Both the position numbers and the translations under genes were made by a program. Below, piece after piece: positions 1-9,587 of a stretch of 64,000 nucleotides of DNA. The stretch comes from Angustibacter luteus. GTDB taxonomy: Bacteria; Actinomycetota; Actinomycetes; Actinomycetales; Angustibacteraceae. Under the pieces are notes generated by a model that was given only the letters and a program-made list of their open reading frames with translations, had not been told where the DNA came from and searched no databases. The stretch is from NCBI RefSeq assembly GCF_039541115.1, contig NZ_BAABFP010000005.1:480447-544446 (forward strand), in the 5' to 3' direction. The stretch's first letter is position 1; each line of letters opens with the position of its first letter.

Positions 1-18
1 TGATCGGGGACCGGCACC

Positions 19-498
19 GTGGAGGCGTTCGTCGCGTGGTGCGGGTTCTTCGGCGCCTGGTTGCTGGTGGCCGGCCCGATCTACCAGGCGGCCCTAGAGC
101 TCCAGGAGCAGGACCTCGAACGGGACCGGATCCACGACGTCAGCCAGGCCGTGCCCAAGCCGCCGCAGGTGTCGGTCTGGTGGTGGCTGGTGCCACCGGT
201 CCGGTACGTGCTGCACCACAAGCAGGAAGAGCGCTACCGGCAGGCGGTACTGCGGGCGCTGAGCGCAGAGGACCGCGAGGCGTTCGTGCAGTTCGTGAAC
301 AAGGCCACGGGCTGGTTCCTGGTCGCCGGCGGCGCGTCGCTGCTGGCGCTGAAGGAGACGTGGGAGCTGCGCGAGCACTACGAGTGGCCGGTCGCCGCCT
401 TCTGGGTGCTCGCCGCGGTCATGGCGGTGCTGGCCGCCAGCTACACGGTCGGGCGGATCCAGCGCACCGAGCGGATGCTGGCTCGCTCCACGGGCTGA
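19..498 (+). CDS. small membrane protein, function unknown
   Basis: I do not recognise this 159-residue protein. One hydrophobic segment lies near residues 5-24 and two more near 97-110 and 121-140. A charged stretch with many Glu, Arg and Gln residues between them is probably cytoplasmic. An in-frame TGA at positions 1-3 rules out a longer protein, so the GTG at 19 is the first usable start, although no clear ribosome binding site precedes it. The stop is followed by the first of two operator-like inverted repeats, so the gene is probably transcribed separately from the downstream SRPBCC-ArsR operon. Confidence 0.6.
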   Translation: MEAFVAWCGFFGAWLLVAGPIYQAALELQEQDLERDRIHDVSQAVPKPPQVSVWWWLVPPVRYVLHHKQEERYRQAVLRALSAEDREAFVQFVNKATGWFLVAGGASLLALKETWELREHYEWPVAAFWVLAAVMAVLAASYTVGRIQRTERMLARSTG

Positions 499-505
499 TC
501 CCTTT

Positions 506-522
506 CTGCAACTGATGGTTGC
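506..522. promoter_or_regulatory. operator candidate, upstream copy (CTGCAAC-N5-GTTGC)
   Basis: An inverted repeat with arms CTGCAAC and GTTGC and a 5-nt spacer. The same arrangement recurs at 551-569, 45 bp downstream (start to start, about four helical turns). Two matched sites just before an operon encoding an ArsR regulator suggest autoregulation. Confidence 0.55.
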
Positions 523-550
523 GCGTCCGTCGAGGATCGGCTAACGTCAC

Positions 551-569
551 CTGCAACCAAACGTTGCAG
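551..569. promoter_or_regulatory. operator candidate, downstream copy (CTGCAAC-N5-GTTGCAG)
   Basis: A perfect inverted repeat with 7-bp arms CTGCAAC and GTTGCAG around CAAAC. It ends next to the ribosome binding site (AGGTGG at 571-576) of the SRPBCC gene, so a bound repressor would block transcription initiation or early elongation. It pairs with the copy at 506-522. Confidence 0.6.
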
Positions 570-581
570 AAGGTGGCGAGC

Positions 582-1049
582 ATGGAACACGGAACGATCG
601 AGCGAGAGATCCACATCGACGCCTCACCGGAGGTCGTCTTCGACGTGGTGAGCAGCCCAGAGCACCTGCGCGAGTGGTGGCCGGACGAGGCGGAGTACCC
701 GGCGGTGCCCGGGGGAGCAGGGCGCATCGGCTTCGGGGACTTCTCGCAGGGCGAGGGCACCTGGGTGCAGTTCGTCGTCGTCGACGCCGAGCCGCCCCGG
801 CTGTTCTCGTTCCGGTGGACCCATGACGAGGGGGAGTCGGCCACGCCGAGCAACTCGCTCCTCGTCGTCTTCACGCTCGAGCCCGTCGCCGGCGGCGGGA
901 CGCTGCTGCGGATGACCGAGAGCGGCTTCCGTCAGCGGGGCTGGGACGAGGCGAAGGTCATCGCCCAGCACGCCGACCACGTCAGCGGCTGGGACCACTT
1001 CCTGTCCCGCCTGCCGGCGTACGCCGCACAGGTCGGCGCGCGCACGTGA
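582..1049 (+). CDS. SRPBCC (AHSA1-like) domain protein
   Basis: A single START/Bet v1-like domain of 155 residues. The family signature is visible: an N-terminal strand with IxIDASPEVVFD, a following helix with REWWPDE, and a C-terminal helix with WDEAK...GWDHFL. Such domains bind small hydrophobic ligands; the ligand here cannot be predicted. ATG 582 is chosen because AGGTGG lies at 571-576; an upstream GTG at 519 would sit inside the operator region. The stop overlaps the GTG of the following ArsR gene by 4 bp, so translation is coupled. A second SRPBCC gene follows that regulator. SRPBCC-ArsR pairs are common in actinobacteria. Confidence 0.85.
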   Translation: MEHGTIEREIHIDASPEVVFDVVSSPEHLREWWPDEAEYPAVPGGAGRIGFGDFSQGEGTWVQFVVVDAEPPRLFSFRWTHDEGESATPSNSLLVVFTLEPVAGGGTLLRMTESGFRQRGWDEAKVIAQHADHVSGWDHFLSRLPAYAAQVGART

Positions 1050-1393
1050 GCGTGCTCGTCGACGACGACCTCTGGTCCGCGGTGGGGGACCCGACGCGTC
1101 GCCGGATGCTCGACCAGCTGCTGAGCGACGGCAGCGGGACGGCGACCAGCCTGAGCGAGCACCTGCCGGTGACCCGTCAGGCGGTGTCCAAGCACCTCGT
1201 CGTCCTGGACCGGGTCGGCCTGGTGCACGCCACCACCGCCGGTCGCGAGCGGCAGTACCGCGTCGACCCGGCGCAGCTGGCCCGGGCCGTCGCGCAGCTC
1301 GCCGACGTCGGGGCCACCTGGGACACCCGCCTGCAGCGCATCAAGCGGATCGCGGAGACGATCCAGCGCGGCAACACCGAGACCGACAAGTAG
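1046..1393 (+). CDS. ArsR/SmtB-type transcriptional regulator
   Basis: A 115-residue winged-helix protein: a GDPTRRRMLDQL first helix, a recognition region PVTRQAVSKHLVVL around residues 43-56, and a wing GRERQYRVD. The cysteine/histidine metal sites of classical ArsR/SmtB proteins are absent, so a metal sensor is unlikely; an organic ligand or the partner SRPBCC proteins are better guesses. GTG 1046 overlaps the TGA of the SRPBCC gene. The two inverted repeats at 506-522 and 551-569 are the probable binding sites. Function by family is confident, the effector is unknown. Confidence 0.88.
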   Translation: MSVLVDDDLWSAVGDPTRRRMLDQLLSDGSGTATSLSEHLPVTRQAVSKHLVVLDRVGLVHATTAGRERQYRVDPAQLARAVAQLADVGATWDTRLQRIKRIAETIQRGNTETDK

Positions 1394-1408
1394 AGAAGGG
1401 AGACGGCT

Positions 1409-1852
1409 ATGGCAGACATCCTGCACCGCATCGGCGTCGAGCAGTCCTCGCCGAAGGAGGTGTACGACGCGCTCACCACCCTGGAGGGACTGTCCGGTTG
1501 GTGGACGGAGAAGACGACGGGAGAGACCGCCGTCGGCGGCGTGATCGAGTTCCGGTTCACCCCGGGCGACATCTCCATGAAGGTCGTGGACCTCGACCCC
1601 GGCCGGCTCGTCCGGTGGGAGGTCGTAGACGGGGCGCCGGAGTGGATCGGCACCACGGTCGAGTTCGACCTGCGCCAGGAGGGCGACTACACGATCGTGA
1701 TGTTCAAGCACGAGGGCTGGCGCGAGCCGGTCGAGTTCATGCACCACTGCAGCACCAAGTGGGCCACGTACCTGATGAGCCTCAAGCAGCTGGTCGAGAG
1801 CGGGGACGGTGCTCCGGATCCGCGCGACCAGTGGATCAGCGACTGGCACTGA
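1409..1852 (+). CDS. SRPBCC (AHSA1-like) domain protein, second copy
   Basis: A 147-residue SRPBCC protein of the same fold as the gene at 582. It shows an LxGWWTEKTTGE segment after helix 1 and a C-terminal helix with HHCSTKWATYLMSLKQL. A good ribosome binding site (AGAAGGGAG at about 1393-1401) precedes ATG 1409, 15 bp after the ArsR stop. It is probably the third gene of one operon. The two SRPBCC proteins are diverged rather than near-identical, so this is not a recent duplication. Confidence 0.83.
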   Translation: MADILHRIGVEQSSPKEVYDALTTLEGLSGWWTEKTTGETAVGGVIEFRFTPGDISMKVVDLDPGRLVRWEVVDGAPEWIGTTVEFDLRQEGDYTIVMFKHEGWREPVEFMHHCSTKWATYLMSLKQLVESGDGAPDPRDQWISDWH

Positions 1853-1892
1853 GCGGGGAGGGCTGGTCGGTGCTCACCTTCGCCGGAATGAC

Positions 1893-1906
1893 ATAATGTT
1901 CATTAT
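1893..1906. other. AT-rich palindrome ATAATG-TT-CATTAT
   Basis: A 14-bp inverted repeat with arms ATAATG and CATTAT. It is strikingly AT-rich in this GC-rich window. It lies between two convergent genes (ends 1852 and 2036), where a promoter is not obviously needed. It could be an orphan repressor site or a remnant promoter for a transcript reading into the inverted repeat at 1953. Confidence 0.4.
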
Positions 1907-1952
1907 CGGCGTTACGCCAGGCGCACCACGGCTCACTTCCGGCCCCGTTCCC

Positions 1953-1998
1953 GATCGTGGCAACCTCGCACCGTCCGTGATGCGAGGTTGCCACGATC
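1953..1998. terminator. perfect 18-bp inverted repeat, probable bidirectional terminator
   Basis: The arms at 1953-1970 and 1981-1998 are exact reverse complements, with a 10-nt loop (CCGTCCGTGA). It lies between the convergent SRPBCC (+) and UvrA-like (-) genes, where one structure could stop both transcripts. There is no U-run, as usual in actinobacteria. A dispersed palindromic repeat element is the alternative; no second copy was seen in the window. Confidence 0.5.
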
Positions 1999-2001
1999 TG
2001 C

Positions 2002-2028
2002 TGCGTGCGGTGCGTGCGGTGCGTGCGG
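2002..2028. repeat. three tandem copies of TGCGTGCGG
   Basis: Three exact 9-bp units (2002-2010, 2011-2019, 2020-2028) follow the inverted repeat and stop 8 bp before the end of the UvrA-like gene. No conserved protein spans them. Confidence 0.8.
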
Positions 2029-2035
2029 TGCCGGA

Positions 2036-4396
<2,361 letters not shown>

Positions 4397-4452
4397 GTCT
4401 GCTCCATCGTGTCGATGTCCGGCTGCTCAGCGCAGACAGCCTGCCACGAAGA

Positions 4453-4863
4453 TCAGGGCAGTTCCTGGATGCGCACCAGGTTGCCTGCGGGGTCCCGCAC
4501 GGCGCAGTCGCGGACGCCGTAGGGCTGCTCGGTCGGCTCCTGGACGATGTCGGCGTCACTCGCCTGCAGCCGCTCAAAGGCACCGTCGAGGTCCCTGGTG
4601 GCCAGCAGGAGCGAGGCGTAGGTGCCCTTGGCCATCATCTCGACGATCGTCTGGCGCTCGTCGTCGGTGATGCCGGGGTCCACGGCCGGCGGGTGCAGCA
4701 CGATCGACGTGCCGGGCTGGTCGGGCGGCCCGACCGTCAACCAGCGCATCGTGCCGCTGCCGACGTCGCCCCGGACCTCGAAGCCGAGGGTGTCGCGGAA
4801 GAAGGCCAACGAGGCCTCCGGGTCGTCGTGCGGCAGGAAGCTCGCGTGAATGGTGATGTCCAT
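4453..4863 (-). CDS. VOC (glyoxalase/bleomycin-resistance fold) family protein
   Basis: A 136-residue protein with one vicinal-oxygen-chelate module: an N-terminal FLPHDDPEASLAFFRDTLGFEV half and a C-terminal RDCAVRDPAGNLVRIQEL half typical of these beta-alpha-beta-beta-beta repeats. It could bind a metal or a drug-like ligand; no substrate can be named. ATG 4863 lies 5 bp after the stop of the AraC gene, so the two form an operon. The AraC regulator probably controls this gene, an arrangement often seen in actinobacteria. Confidence 0.85.
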   Translation of the reverse strand: MDITIHASFLPHDDPEASLAFFRDTLGFEVRGDVGSGTMRWLTVGPPDQPGTSIVLHPPAVDPGITDDERQTIVEMMAKGTYASLLLATRDLDGAFERLQASDADIVQEPTEQPYGVRDCAVRDPAGNLVRIQELP

Positions 4864-4868
4864 GGTCG

Positions 4869-5318
4869 TCAGGCTAGATGCGGTGCGGCGACCGGCGCTT
4901 CTCGATTCCTGACCGGTCTCGTCACCTGCTTCACCACGCAGTGCGGCATCCCGGCGGTGGCGTTGCCCACCTCGCGCCGGTAGGTGCTGGGCGGCATGCC
5001 GACGAGCTCGGTGAAGCGGGTGCTGAAGGTGCCCAGGGACGAGCAGCCGACGGCGAAGCACACCTCCGTCACGCTCAGGTCGCCGCGCCGCAGCAGGGCC
5101 ATCGCCCGCTCGATGCGTCGCGTCATGAGGTAGGAGTACGGCGACTCCCCGTACGCCAGGCGGAACTGGCGGCTGAGGTGACCGGCGGACATGTTGACCC
5201 CGCGGGCCAGCGCCTCGACGTCCAGCGGCTGGGTGTACTCGCGGTCCATCCGGTCGCGGACCCGGCGCAGCAGCGCGAGGTCGCGCAGGCGCTGGGCGGC
5301 GACGGGGCTGATGCTCAC
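4869..5318 (-). CDS. AraC-family transcriptional regulator, DNA-binding domain only
   Basis: A 149-residue protein containing little more than the two helix-turn-helix motifs of the AraC family: LARGVNMSAGHLSRQFR and VTEVCFAVGCSSLGTFSTRF. Classical AraC proteins are about 300 residues with an N-terminal sensor domain, which is missing here, so this is a short stand-alone form. GTG 5318 is preferred because a -10-like CACGCT lies exactly 6 nt upstream, fitting a leaderless transcript. The gene is divergent from the alpha/beta hydrolase at 5382 and upstream of the VOC gene. Confidence 0.82.
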   Translation of the reverse strand: MSISPVAAQRLRDLALLRRVRDRMDREYTQPLDVEALARGVNMSAGHLSRQFRLAYGESPYSYLMTRRIERAMALLRRGDLSVTEVCFAVGCSSLGTFSTRFTELVGMPPSTYRREVGNATAGMPHCVVKQVTRPVRNREAPVAAPHLA

Positions 5319-5368
5319 CGGCAAAGCGTGCCACGACTGCTCGCCTCGCGACTGTCGGTGGCTGTCCC

Positions 5369-5374
5369 TAGGTT
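5369..5374 (+). promoter_or_regulatory. -10 element TAGGTT, leaderless promoter
   Basis: TAGGTT lies 7 nt before ATG 5382 and there is no Shine-Dalgarno sequence, so transcription should begin at or next to the start codon. Confidence 0.55.
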
Positions 5375-5381
5375 GGCGGCC

Positions 5382-6101
5382 ATGAACTCGACCCCCATCA
5401 TCCTGGTTCCTGGTTACTGGCTCGGCGCGTGGGCGTGGGACGAGGTGGTCGCCGCGTTGAGCGCGGACGGTCACGCCGTCACCGCGCTGACGCTGCCCGG
5501 GCTCGAGTCGCCGGACGCGGACCGGTCGTCCGTGACGCTGGCCGACCACGTGGACGCGATCTGCGCGGCGGTGTCCGACGCCGGCCGGCCGGTCGTCCTC
5601 GCCGTGCACAGTGGTGCCGGCACCCCCGGTTACGCCGTCACCGATCGGATCCCCGAGCAGATCGCGGCGATGGTGTACGTCGACACCGGCCCGGGGGTGG
5701 CCGAGCCCGATCCCGAGGCCGCGCAGCACGATCTCCCCATGCCGGCGCCGGCCGAGCTGGCCGAGAACGAGAACCTGGACGGGCTGTCCGCGGAGCAGCT
5801 CGCGACCTTCCAGGAACGGTCGGTGCCCGAGCCCGGCGGGGTGGTGCACGGGGCGTTCGAGCTGACGAACGACGCGCGCCTCGACGTGCCGAGCACCCTG
5901 GTCTGCACCGGGTTCAGCTCCCAGGAGTACAAGGAGGCGGCGGAGGCCGGCTACGCGTTCCTGGCCGGGCTCAAGGACCTGCGGAAGGTCACCTACATGG
6001 ACCTGCCGACGAGCCACTGGCCGATGTGGTCGAAGCCGGCCGAGCTCGCCGCCATCATCGGGGAGGTTGCCCGGGGCGCCGCTGCGGGTACGCAAGACTG
6101 A
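5382..6101 (+). CDS. alpha/beta hydrolase
   Basis: A 239-residue alpha/beta-hydrolase fold protein. The oxyanion segment LVPGYWLGAWAWDEV is at residues 7-21. The nucleophile elbow reads HSGAG rather than GxSxG, and a late SHW supplies a histidine. The usual consensus before the nucleophile is degenerate but this form occurs in RsbQ/YdeN-like and actinobacterial hydrolases. The substrate is unknown. ATG 5382 is fixed by the leaderless -10 at 5369. The gene is divergent from the AraC-VOC pair, and the HhH-PHP gene follows 5 bp after the stop. Confidence 0.8.
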   Translation: MNSTPIILVPGYWLGAWAWDEVVAALSADGHAVTALTLPGLESPDADRSSVTLADHVDAICAAVSDAGRPVVLAVHSGAGTPGYAVTDRIPEQIAAMVYVDTGPGVAEPDPEAAQHDLPMPAPAELAENENLDGLSAEQLATFQERSVPEPGGVVHGAFELTNDARLDVPSTLVCTGFSSQEYKEAAEAGYAFLAGLKDLRKVTYMDLPTSHWPMWSKPAELAAIIGEVARGAAAGTQD

Positions 6102-6106
6102 GCCCC

Positions 6107-7141
6107 GTGGATCCACTGGGAGCTCTGCGCGAGATCGCGTTCCGCCTCGAGCGGGCGCTGGAGTCGACGTACCGCGTGCAGGCGTTCCGCACCGCGGCCG
6201 CCGTCGTAGCCCGGACGGAGCCGGCCGAGCTCGCCGAACGTCACCGGCAGAAGACGCTGACCGAGCTGAGCGGGATCGGCGACCGGACGGCGACGGTGAT
6301 CGGCCAGGCGCTGGACGGTCGCACGCCCGCGTACCTGGAGGACCTGCGCGGCAAGGCCAGCCCGCTGCCGGAGCTGGACGACGACGGCGCGCAGCTGCTC
6401 GCCCGCCTGCGCGGTGACCTGCACAGCCACTCGGACTGGAGCGACGGTGGTAGCCCGATCGACGAGATGGCCCGGACGGCGGCCGAGATGGGCCACGAGT
6501 ACCTGGCCCTGACGGACCACTCCCCCCGCCTGACCGTGGCCAACGGGTTGTCCCCCAGCCGGCTGCGCAGGCAGTTCGAGGTGGTCGACGAGGTGGGCGC
6601 CCAGCTCGCGCCGTTCCGGCTGCTCAAGGGCATCGAGGTCGACATCCTGGACTCCGGCGCGCTCGACCAGGAGCCTGAGCTGCTGGAGGCGCTGGACGTC
6701 GTGGTGGCCTCCGTGCACTCCAAGCTCCGGATGGAGAGCGCAGCGATGACGCGACGGATGGTGGCGGCGATCGCGAACCCGCACACGGACGTGCTTGGCC
6801 ACTGCACGGGCCGGTACGTCACCAAGAACACCCGCACGGGCAAGCCACGACCGCCGTCCGACTTCGACGCGGAGATCGTGTTCGCCGCGTGCCAGCAGTT
6901 CGACGTCGCGGTCGAGATCAACTCCCGACCCGAGCGCCTGGACCCGCCCCGCGAGCTGCTGCGGCTGGCGGTCGAGGCCGGCTGCCTGTTCAGCATCGAC
7001 ACGGACGCGCACGCGCCGGGTCAGCTGGACTGGCGGGCCTACGGCGTGGAACGCGCCGTCGCGTGCGGCGTCCCGGCGGACCGGATCGTGACGACCTGGC
7101 CGCTCGACCGGCTGCTGGAGTGGACTCGTCGTGCCCGCTGA
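6107..7141 (+). CDS. HhH-PHP domain protein (PolX C-terminal-like phosphoesterase)
   Basis: A 344-residue protein. Residues 1-85 contain a helix-hairpin-helix-like region (LSGIGDRTATVIG). Residues 100-335 are a PHP phosphoesterase domain with metal ligands in DLHSHSDWSDG (D104, H106, H108), LTDHS, KGIEVDIL, ASVHSK, LGHCTGR and DTDAHA. This matches the C-terminal half of bacterial family X DNA polymerases, but the polymerase beta catalytic core is absent. A nuclease or phosphatase acting on DNA ends is an inference. GTG 6107 is 5 bp after the hydrolase stop; the next gene starts 11 bp before this stop. Confidence 0.85.
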   Translation: MDPLGALREIAFRLERALESTYRVQAFRTAAAVVARTEPAELAERHRQKTLTELSGIGDRTATVIGQALDGRTPAYLEDLRGKASPLPELDDDGAQLLARLRGDLHSHSDWSDGGSPIDEMARTAAEMGHEYLALTDHSPRLTVANGLSPSRLRRQFEVVDEVGAQLAPFRLLKGIEVDILDSGALDQEPELLEALDVVVASVHSKLRMESAAMTRRMVAAIANPHTDVLGHCTGRYVTKNTRTGKPRPPSDFDAEIVFAACQQFDVAVEINSRPERLDPPRELLRLAVEAGCLFSIDTDAHAPGQLDWRAYGVERAVACGVPADRIVTTWPLDRLLEWTRRAR

Positions 7142-7619
7142 CCCGGCTGCGCAGGCGGCCGGGCTCCTGTTCCGGGCCGCGACGGCGGACGACGTCGCCG
7201 ACGTGGTGGCTCTCATCTACGACGACGAGATCGCGGCCTCCCGGGAGGCTGCACCCGGTGCTGGCCTCGAGGAGTCCTACCGGACCGCCTTCGCGCTGAT
7301 CGAGGCGAACCCTGACGACCTGCTCGTGGTCGGCGTGCTGGACGGCCGGGTCGTGGCGTGCGCGCAGGTCACCCTGCTGCACCACCTGTCCCGGCGGGGT
7401 GGCACCCGTGCCCAGGTCGAGTCCGTCCGGGTGGCCACGCACCTGCGCGGCCGCGGTGCCGGCGGTCAGCTCATGGGATGGATCGAGACGTACGCTCGAG
7501 AGCACGGCGCCGCCCTGATCCAGCTCACCACGGACAAGCGTCGCTCCGCCGCCCGGCACTTCTACGAGGGGCTCGGGTACACCGCGTCGCACGAGGGCAT
7601 GAAGCGGGCGCTGACCTGA
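7131..7619 (+). CDS. GNAT family N-acetyltransferase
   Basis: A 162-residue single-domain acetyltransferase. The acetyl-CoA pyrophosphate loop is visible as VATHLRGRGAGGQLM, and the C-terminal part (RRSAARHFYEGLGY) is the usual motif B. The substrate is unknown. GTG 7131 overlaps the PHP gene by 11 bp, so the two are co-translated. A GC-rich hairpin follows the stop and probably ends the transcript. Confidence 0.85.
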   Translation: MPADPAAQAAGLLFRAATADDVADVVALIYDDEIAASREAAPGAGLEESYRTAFALIEANPDDLLVVGVLDGRVVACAQVTLLHHLSRRGGTRAQVESVRVATHLRGRGAGGQLMGWIETYAREHGAALIQLTTDKRRSAARHFYEGLGYTASHEGMKRALT

Positions 7620-7627
7620 CCCGCTCC

Positions 7628-7646
7628 CCCGGGACGACGTCCCGGG
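7628..7646 (+). terminator. hairpin terminator after the GNAT gene
   Basis: CCCGGGAC and GTCCCGGG form an 8-bp stem with a 3-nt loop, starting 8 nt after the GNAT stop. It is followed by AATTCC without a T-run. Confidence 0.5.
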
Positions 7647-7681
7647 AATTCCGGGGTGGCGATGCAGGTTGTGGCATGCGA

Positions 7682-7699
7682 TAGTTGAAGACGCAACTA
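7682..7699. promoter_or_regulatory. operator candidate TAGTTG-N6-CAACTA before the pirin gene
   Basis: A perfect 6-bp-arm inverted repeat just upstream of the ribosome binding site (AGGAGG) of the pirin gene. The form resembles sites of MarR-type repressors; no such regulator is encoded next to it. Confidence 0.4.
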
Positions 7700-7716
7700 A
7701 CTAGCAGGAGGCCACC

Positions 7717-8700
7717 GTGCCCGCCGTCACCGTCCCCGACATCACCGTCCTGTCCCGCATCGACGCGGTCGACCCGCAGACCAGCACGGAGCGTCCGGTC
7801 AAGAGCCTGACCAGCGCACCGAGCGGGTTCGAGGGTGAAGGCTTCCCGGTGCGGCGCGCCTTCGCGGGCGTCGACCTCACCGAGCTCGACCCGTTCATCC
7901 ACATGGACCAGATGGGCGAGGTCGAGTACGCCCCGGGTGAGCCGAAGGGCACGGCCTGGCACCCGCACCGAGGCTTCGAGACCGTCACGTACATCATGGA
8001 CGGCACGTTCGACCACCAGGACTCGCACGGGGGCGGGGGGCGGATCACCAACGGCGACACCCAGTGGATGACCGCGGGCAGCGGACTTCTCCACATCGAG
8101 GCGCCGCCGGAGGAGCTCGTCGTCAGCGGCGGTCTGTTCCACGGGATCCAGCTGTGGGTGAACCTGCCGCGTGCCGACAAGTGGGCGGACCCGCGCTACC
8201 AGGACCTGCGCGGCGGCGACGTCGGCCTGCTGACGACGCCGGACAGCGGGGCCCTGATCCGAGTCATCGCCGGTGACGTGGCGGGTCACCGTGGGCCGGG
8301 CAGCACGCACACGCCCATCGCACTGGTGCATGCCACCGTGTCCCCCGGTGCTCGGCTCTCCTTGCCGTGGCGACGGGACTTCAACGCCCTGGTCTACGTC
8401 CTGGCCGGCCAGGGCACGGTCGGCAGCGACCGGCGACCGATCCGCAAGGGCCAGCTTGTCGTCCTTGGCGCCGGCGACCACCTGCAGGTGGATGCCGCGA
8501 CCAGCCAGCCCCTGGCCGAGCCGAACCTGGACGTCCTCGTCCTCGGCGGGCAGCCGATCCGCGAGCCGCTGGCCTGGGCGGGCCCGTTCGTGATGAACAC
8601 GCGCGACGAGGTCATCCAGGCGTTCGAGGACTTCCAGGCGGGCAAGCTCGGCACGATCCCATCGGTCCACGGTGCGCCCACCACGTTGACCGAGGCCTGA
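7717..8700 (+). CDS. pirin family protein (bicupin)
   Basis: A 327-residue pirin-like protein. The N-terminal cupin has the metal-binding signature WHPHRGFETVTYI, with a further histidine and glutamate in LLHIEAPPE. The C-terminal domain begins around residue 190. Pirins are iron-binding bicupins; some have quercetinase activity, others regulate metabolism, and the role here cannot be chosen. GTG 7717 has AGGAGG upstream. The probable operator at 7682-7699 suggests inducible expression. It converges on the fluC pair with only 3 bp between stops. Confidence 0.88.
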   Translation: MPAVTVPDITVLSRIDAVDPQTSTERPVKSLTSAPSGFEGEGFPVRRAFAGVDLTELDPFIHMDQMGEVEYAPGEPKGTAWHPHRGFETVTYIMDGTFDHQDSHGGGGRITNGDTQWMTAGSGLLHIEAPPEELVVSGGLFHGIQLWVNLPRADKWADPRYQDLRGGDVGLLTTPDSGALIRVIAGDVAGHRGPGSTHTPIALVHATVSPGARLSLPWRRDFNALVYVLAGQGTVGSDRRPIRKGQLVVLGAGDHLQVDAATSQPLAEPNLDVLVLGGQPIREPLAWAGPFVMNTRDEVIQAFEDFQAGKLGTIPSVHGAPTTLTEA

Positions 8701-8703
8701 CCG

Positions 8704-9078
8704 TCAGGACCACAGGGCGGTGGCCGCCGCGAACCCGACCGCGACGGCCGCCAGCCCGGTGGCCAGGCTGGCGCCGACGTTCGCCGCGGCCCGCCACCAC
8801 TCGCCGTCCTCCGCCAGCCGCCACGTCTCGAAGCTGAACGTCGAGAACGTGGTCAGCCCACCGCACAGGCCTGTTCCCAGCAGTGGCAGCAACCAGTCCG
8901 GCGCGTCGGTACCGCGGGCGGCGCCGGCCACCGTGCCGAGCACCAGGCACCCCACCACGTTCACGACGTAGGTGCCCCACGGGAACGGGCCGCGCCGGCG
9001 CGCCGTCACCACCTGGTCGATGACGTAGCGGGCGACCGCCCCGGCCGCTCCCCCGGCAGCGACCAGCACGAGGGTCAC
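8704..9078 (-). CDS. crcB: fluoride channel subunit FluC/CrcB, second copy
   Basis: A 124-residue four-helix membrane protein with the Fluc signatures: VARYVIDQ in helix 1, WGTYVVNVVGCLVLG with the conserved Asn in helix 2, and GGLTTFSTFSFE in helix 3, whose phenylalanines line the ion path. Fluc channels export fluoride as dual-topology dimers. GTG 9078 overlaps the stop of the preceding crcB (GTGA). Two adjacent copies usually mean a heterodimer with fixed opposite orientations. No fluoride riboswitch was recognised upstream. Confidence 0.92.
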   Translation of the reverse strand: MTLVLVAAGGAAGAVARYVIDQVVTARRRGPFPWGTYVVNVVGCLVLGTVAGAARGTDAPDWLLPLLGTGLCGGLTTFSTFSFETWRLAEDGEWWRAAANVGASLATGLAAVAVGFAAATALWS

Positions 9079-9587
9079 GACTCCTGCCCGGCCGAGAGGT
9101 CCGGACGTCGGCGGTGCACCCCAGCGGCCACCGACCGGCCGATCCACACGCCGGCCCCCACCGCGGCCAACCCCAGGACCACCGAGCCGAGCAGGTAGCC
9201 GAGGGCGAGAGTGCCGTCGCCGTCCGCGAACAGGTCGCGGCTCTCCAGGGCGTACGTCGAGAAGGTCGTGTAGCCGCCGAGGACGCCGATCCCGAGGAAC
9301 GGTCGCGCGTACCGGTGGGGCCGCCAGACGTCGAACACCAGAACCATGAGCAGGCCGATCAGCGCCGCCCCGCTCACGTTCTCCAGCAGCGTGCCCCAGG
9401 GGACCTCGCCGGGCCGGGTCGGGAACGCTTGCGACAGCGACCACCGCGCAACACTGCCCAACGCACCACCGACGGCGATCGCCGCCAGGACGTCCCAGTG
9501 CCGCGGGTGCAGCACGTGCCGGGCCGCCGCCTGGGCGGAGTCCGGGTCGACCGGCAGCGGCGGGGGGACCCACGGTTGGCCGCCCAT
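9075..9587 (-). CDS. crcB: fluoride channel subunit FluC/CrcB, first copy, extended N-terminus
   Basis: A 170-residue CrcB with an extra proline-rich N-terminal tail of about 40 residues before helix 1. Helix 2 has WGTLLENVSGAALIG and helix 3 has GGYTTFSTYALE. ATG 9587 shares one base with the TGA of the methyltransferase gene upstream, so all three minus-strand genes are coupled. With the second copy it probably forms a heterodimeric fluoride channel. The tail is unusual for the family and may be cytoplasmic. Confidence 0.9.
   Translation of the reverse strand: MGGQPWVPPPLPVDPDSAQAAARHVLHPRHWDVLAAIAVGGALGSVARWSLSQAFPTRPGEVPWGTLLENVSGAALIGLLMVLVFDVWRPHRYARPFLGIGVLGGYTTFSTYALESRDLFADGDGTLALGYLLGSVVLGLAAVGAGVWIGRSVAAGVHRRRPDLSAGQES

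Noticed and set aside
8704-9587. Fluoride riboswitch before crcB
   Set aside because: The crcB pair follows a methyltransferase gene with overlapping stops, leaving no leader space.
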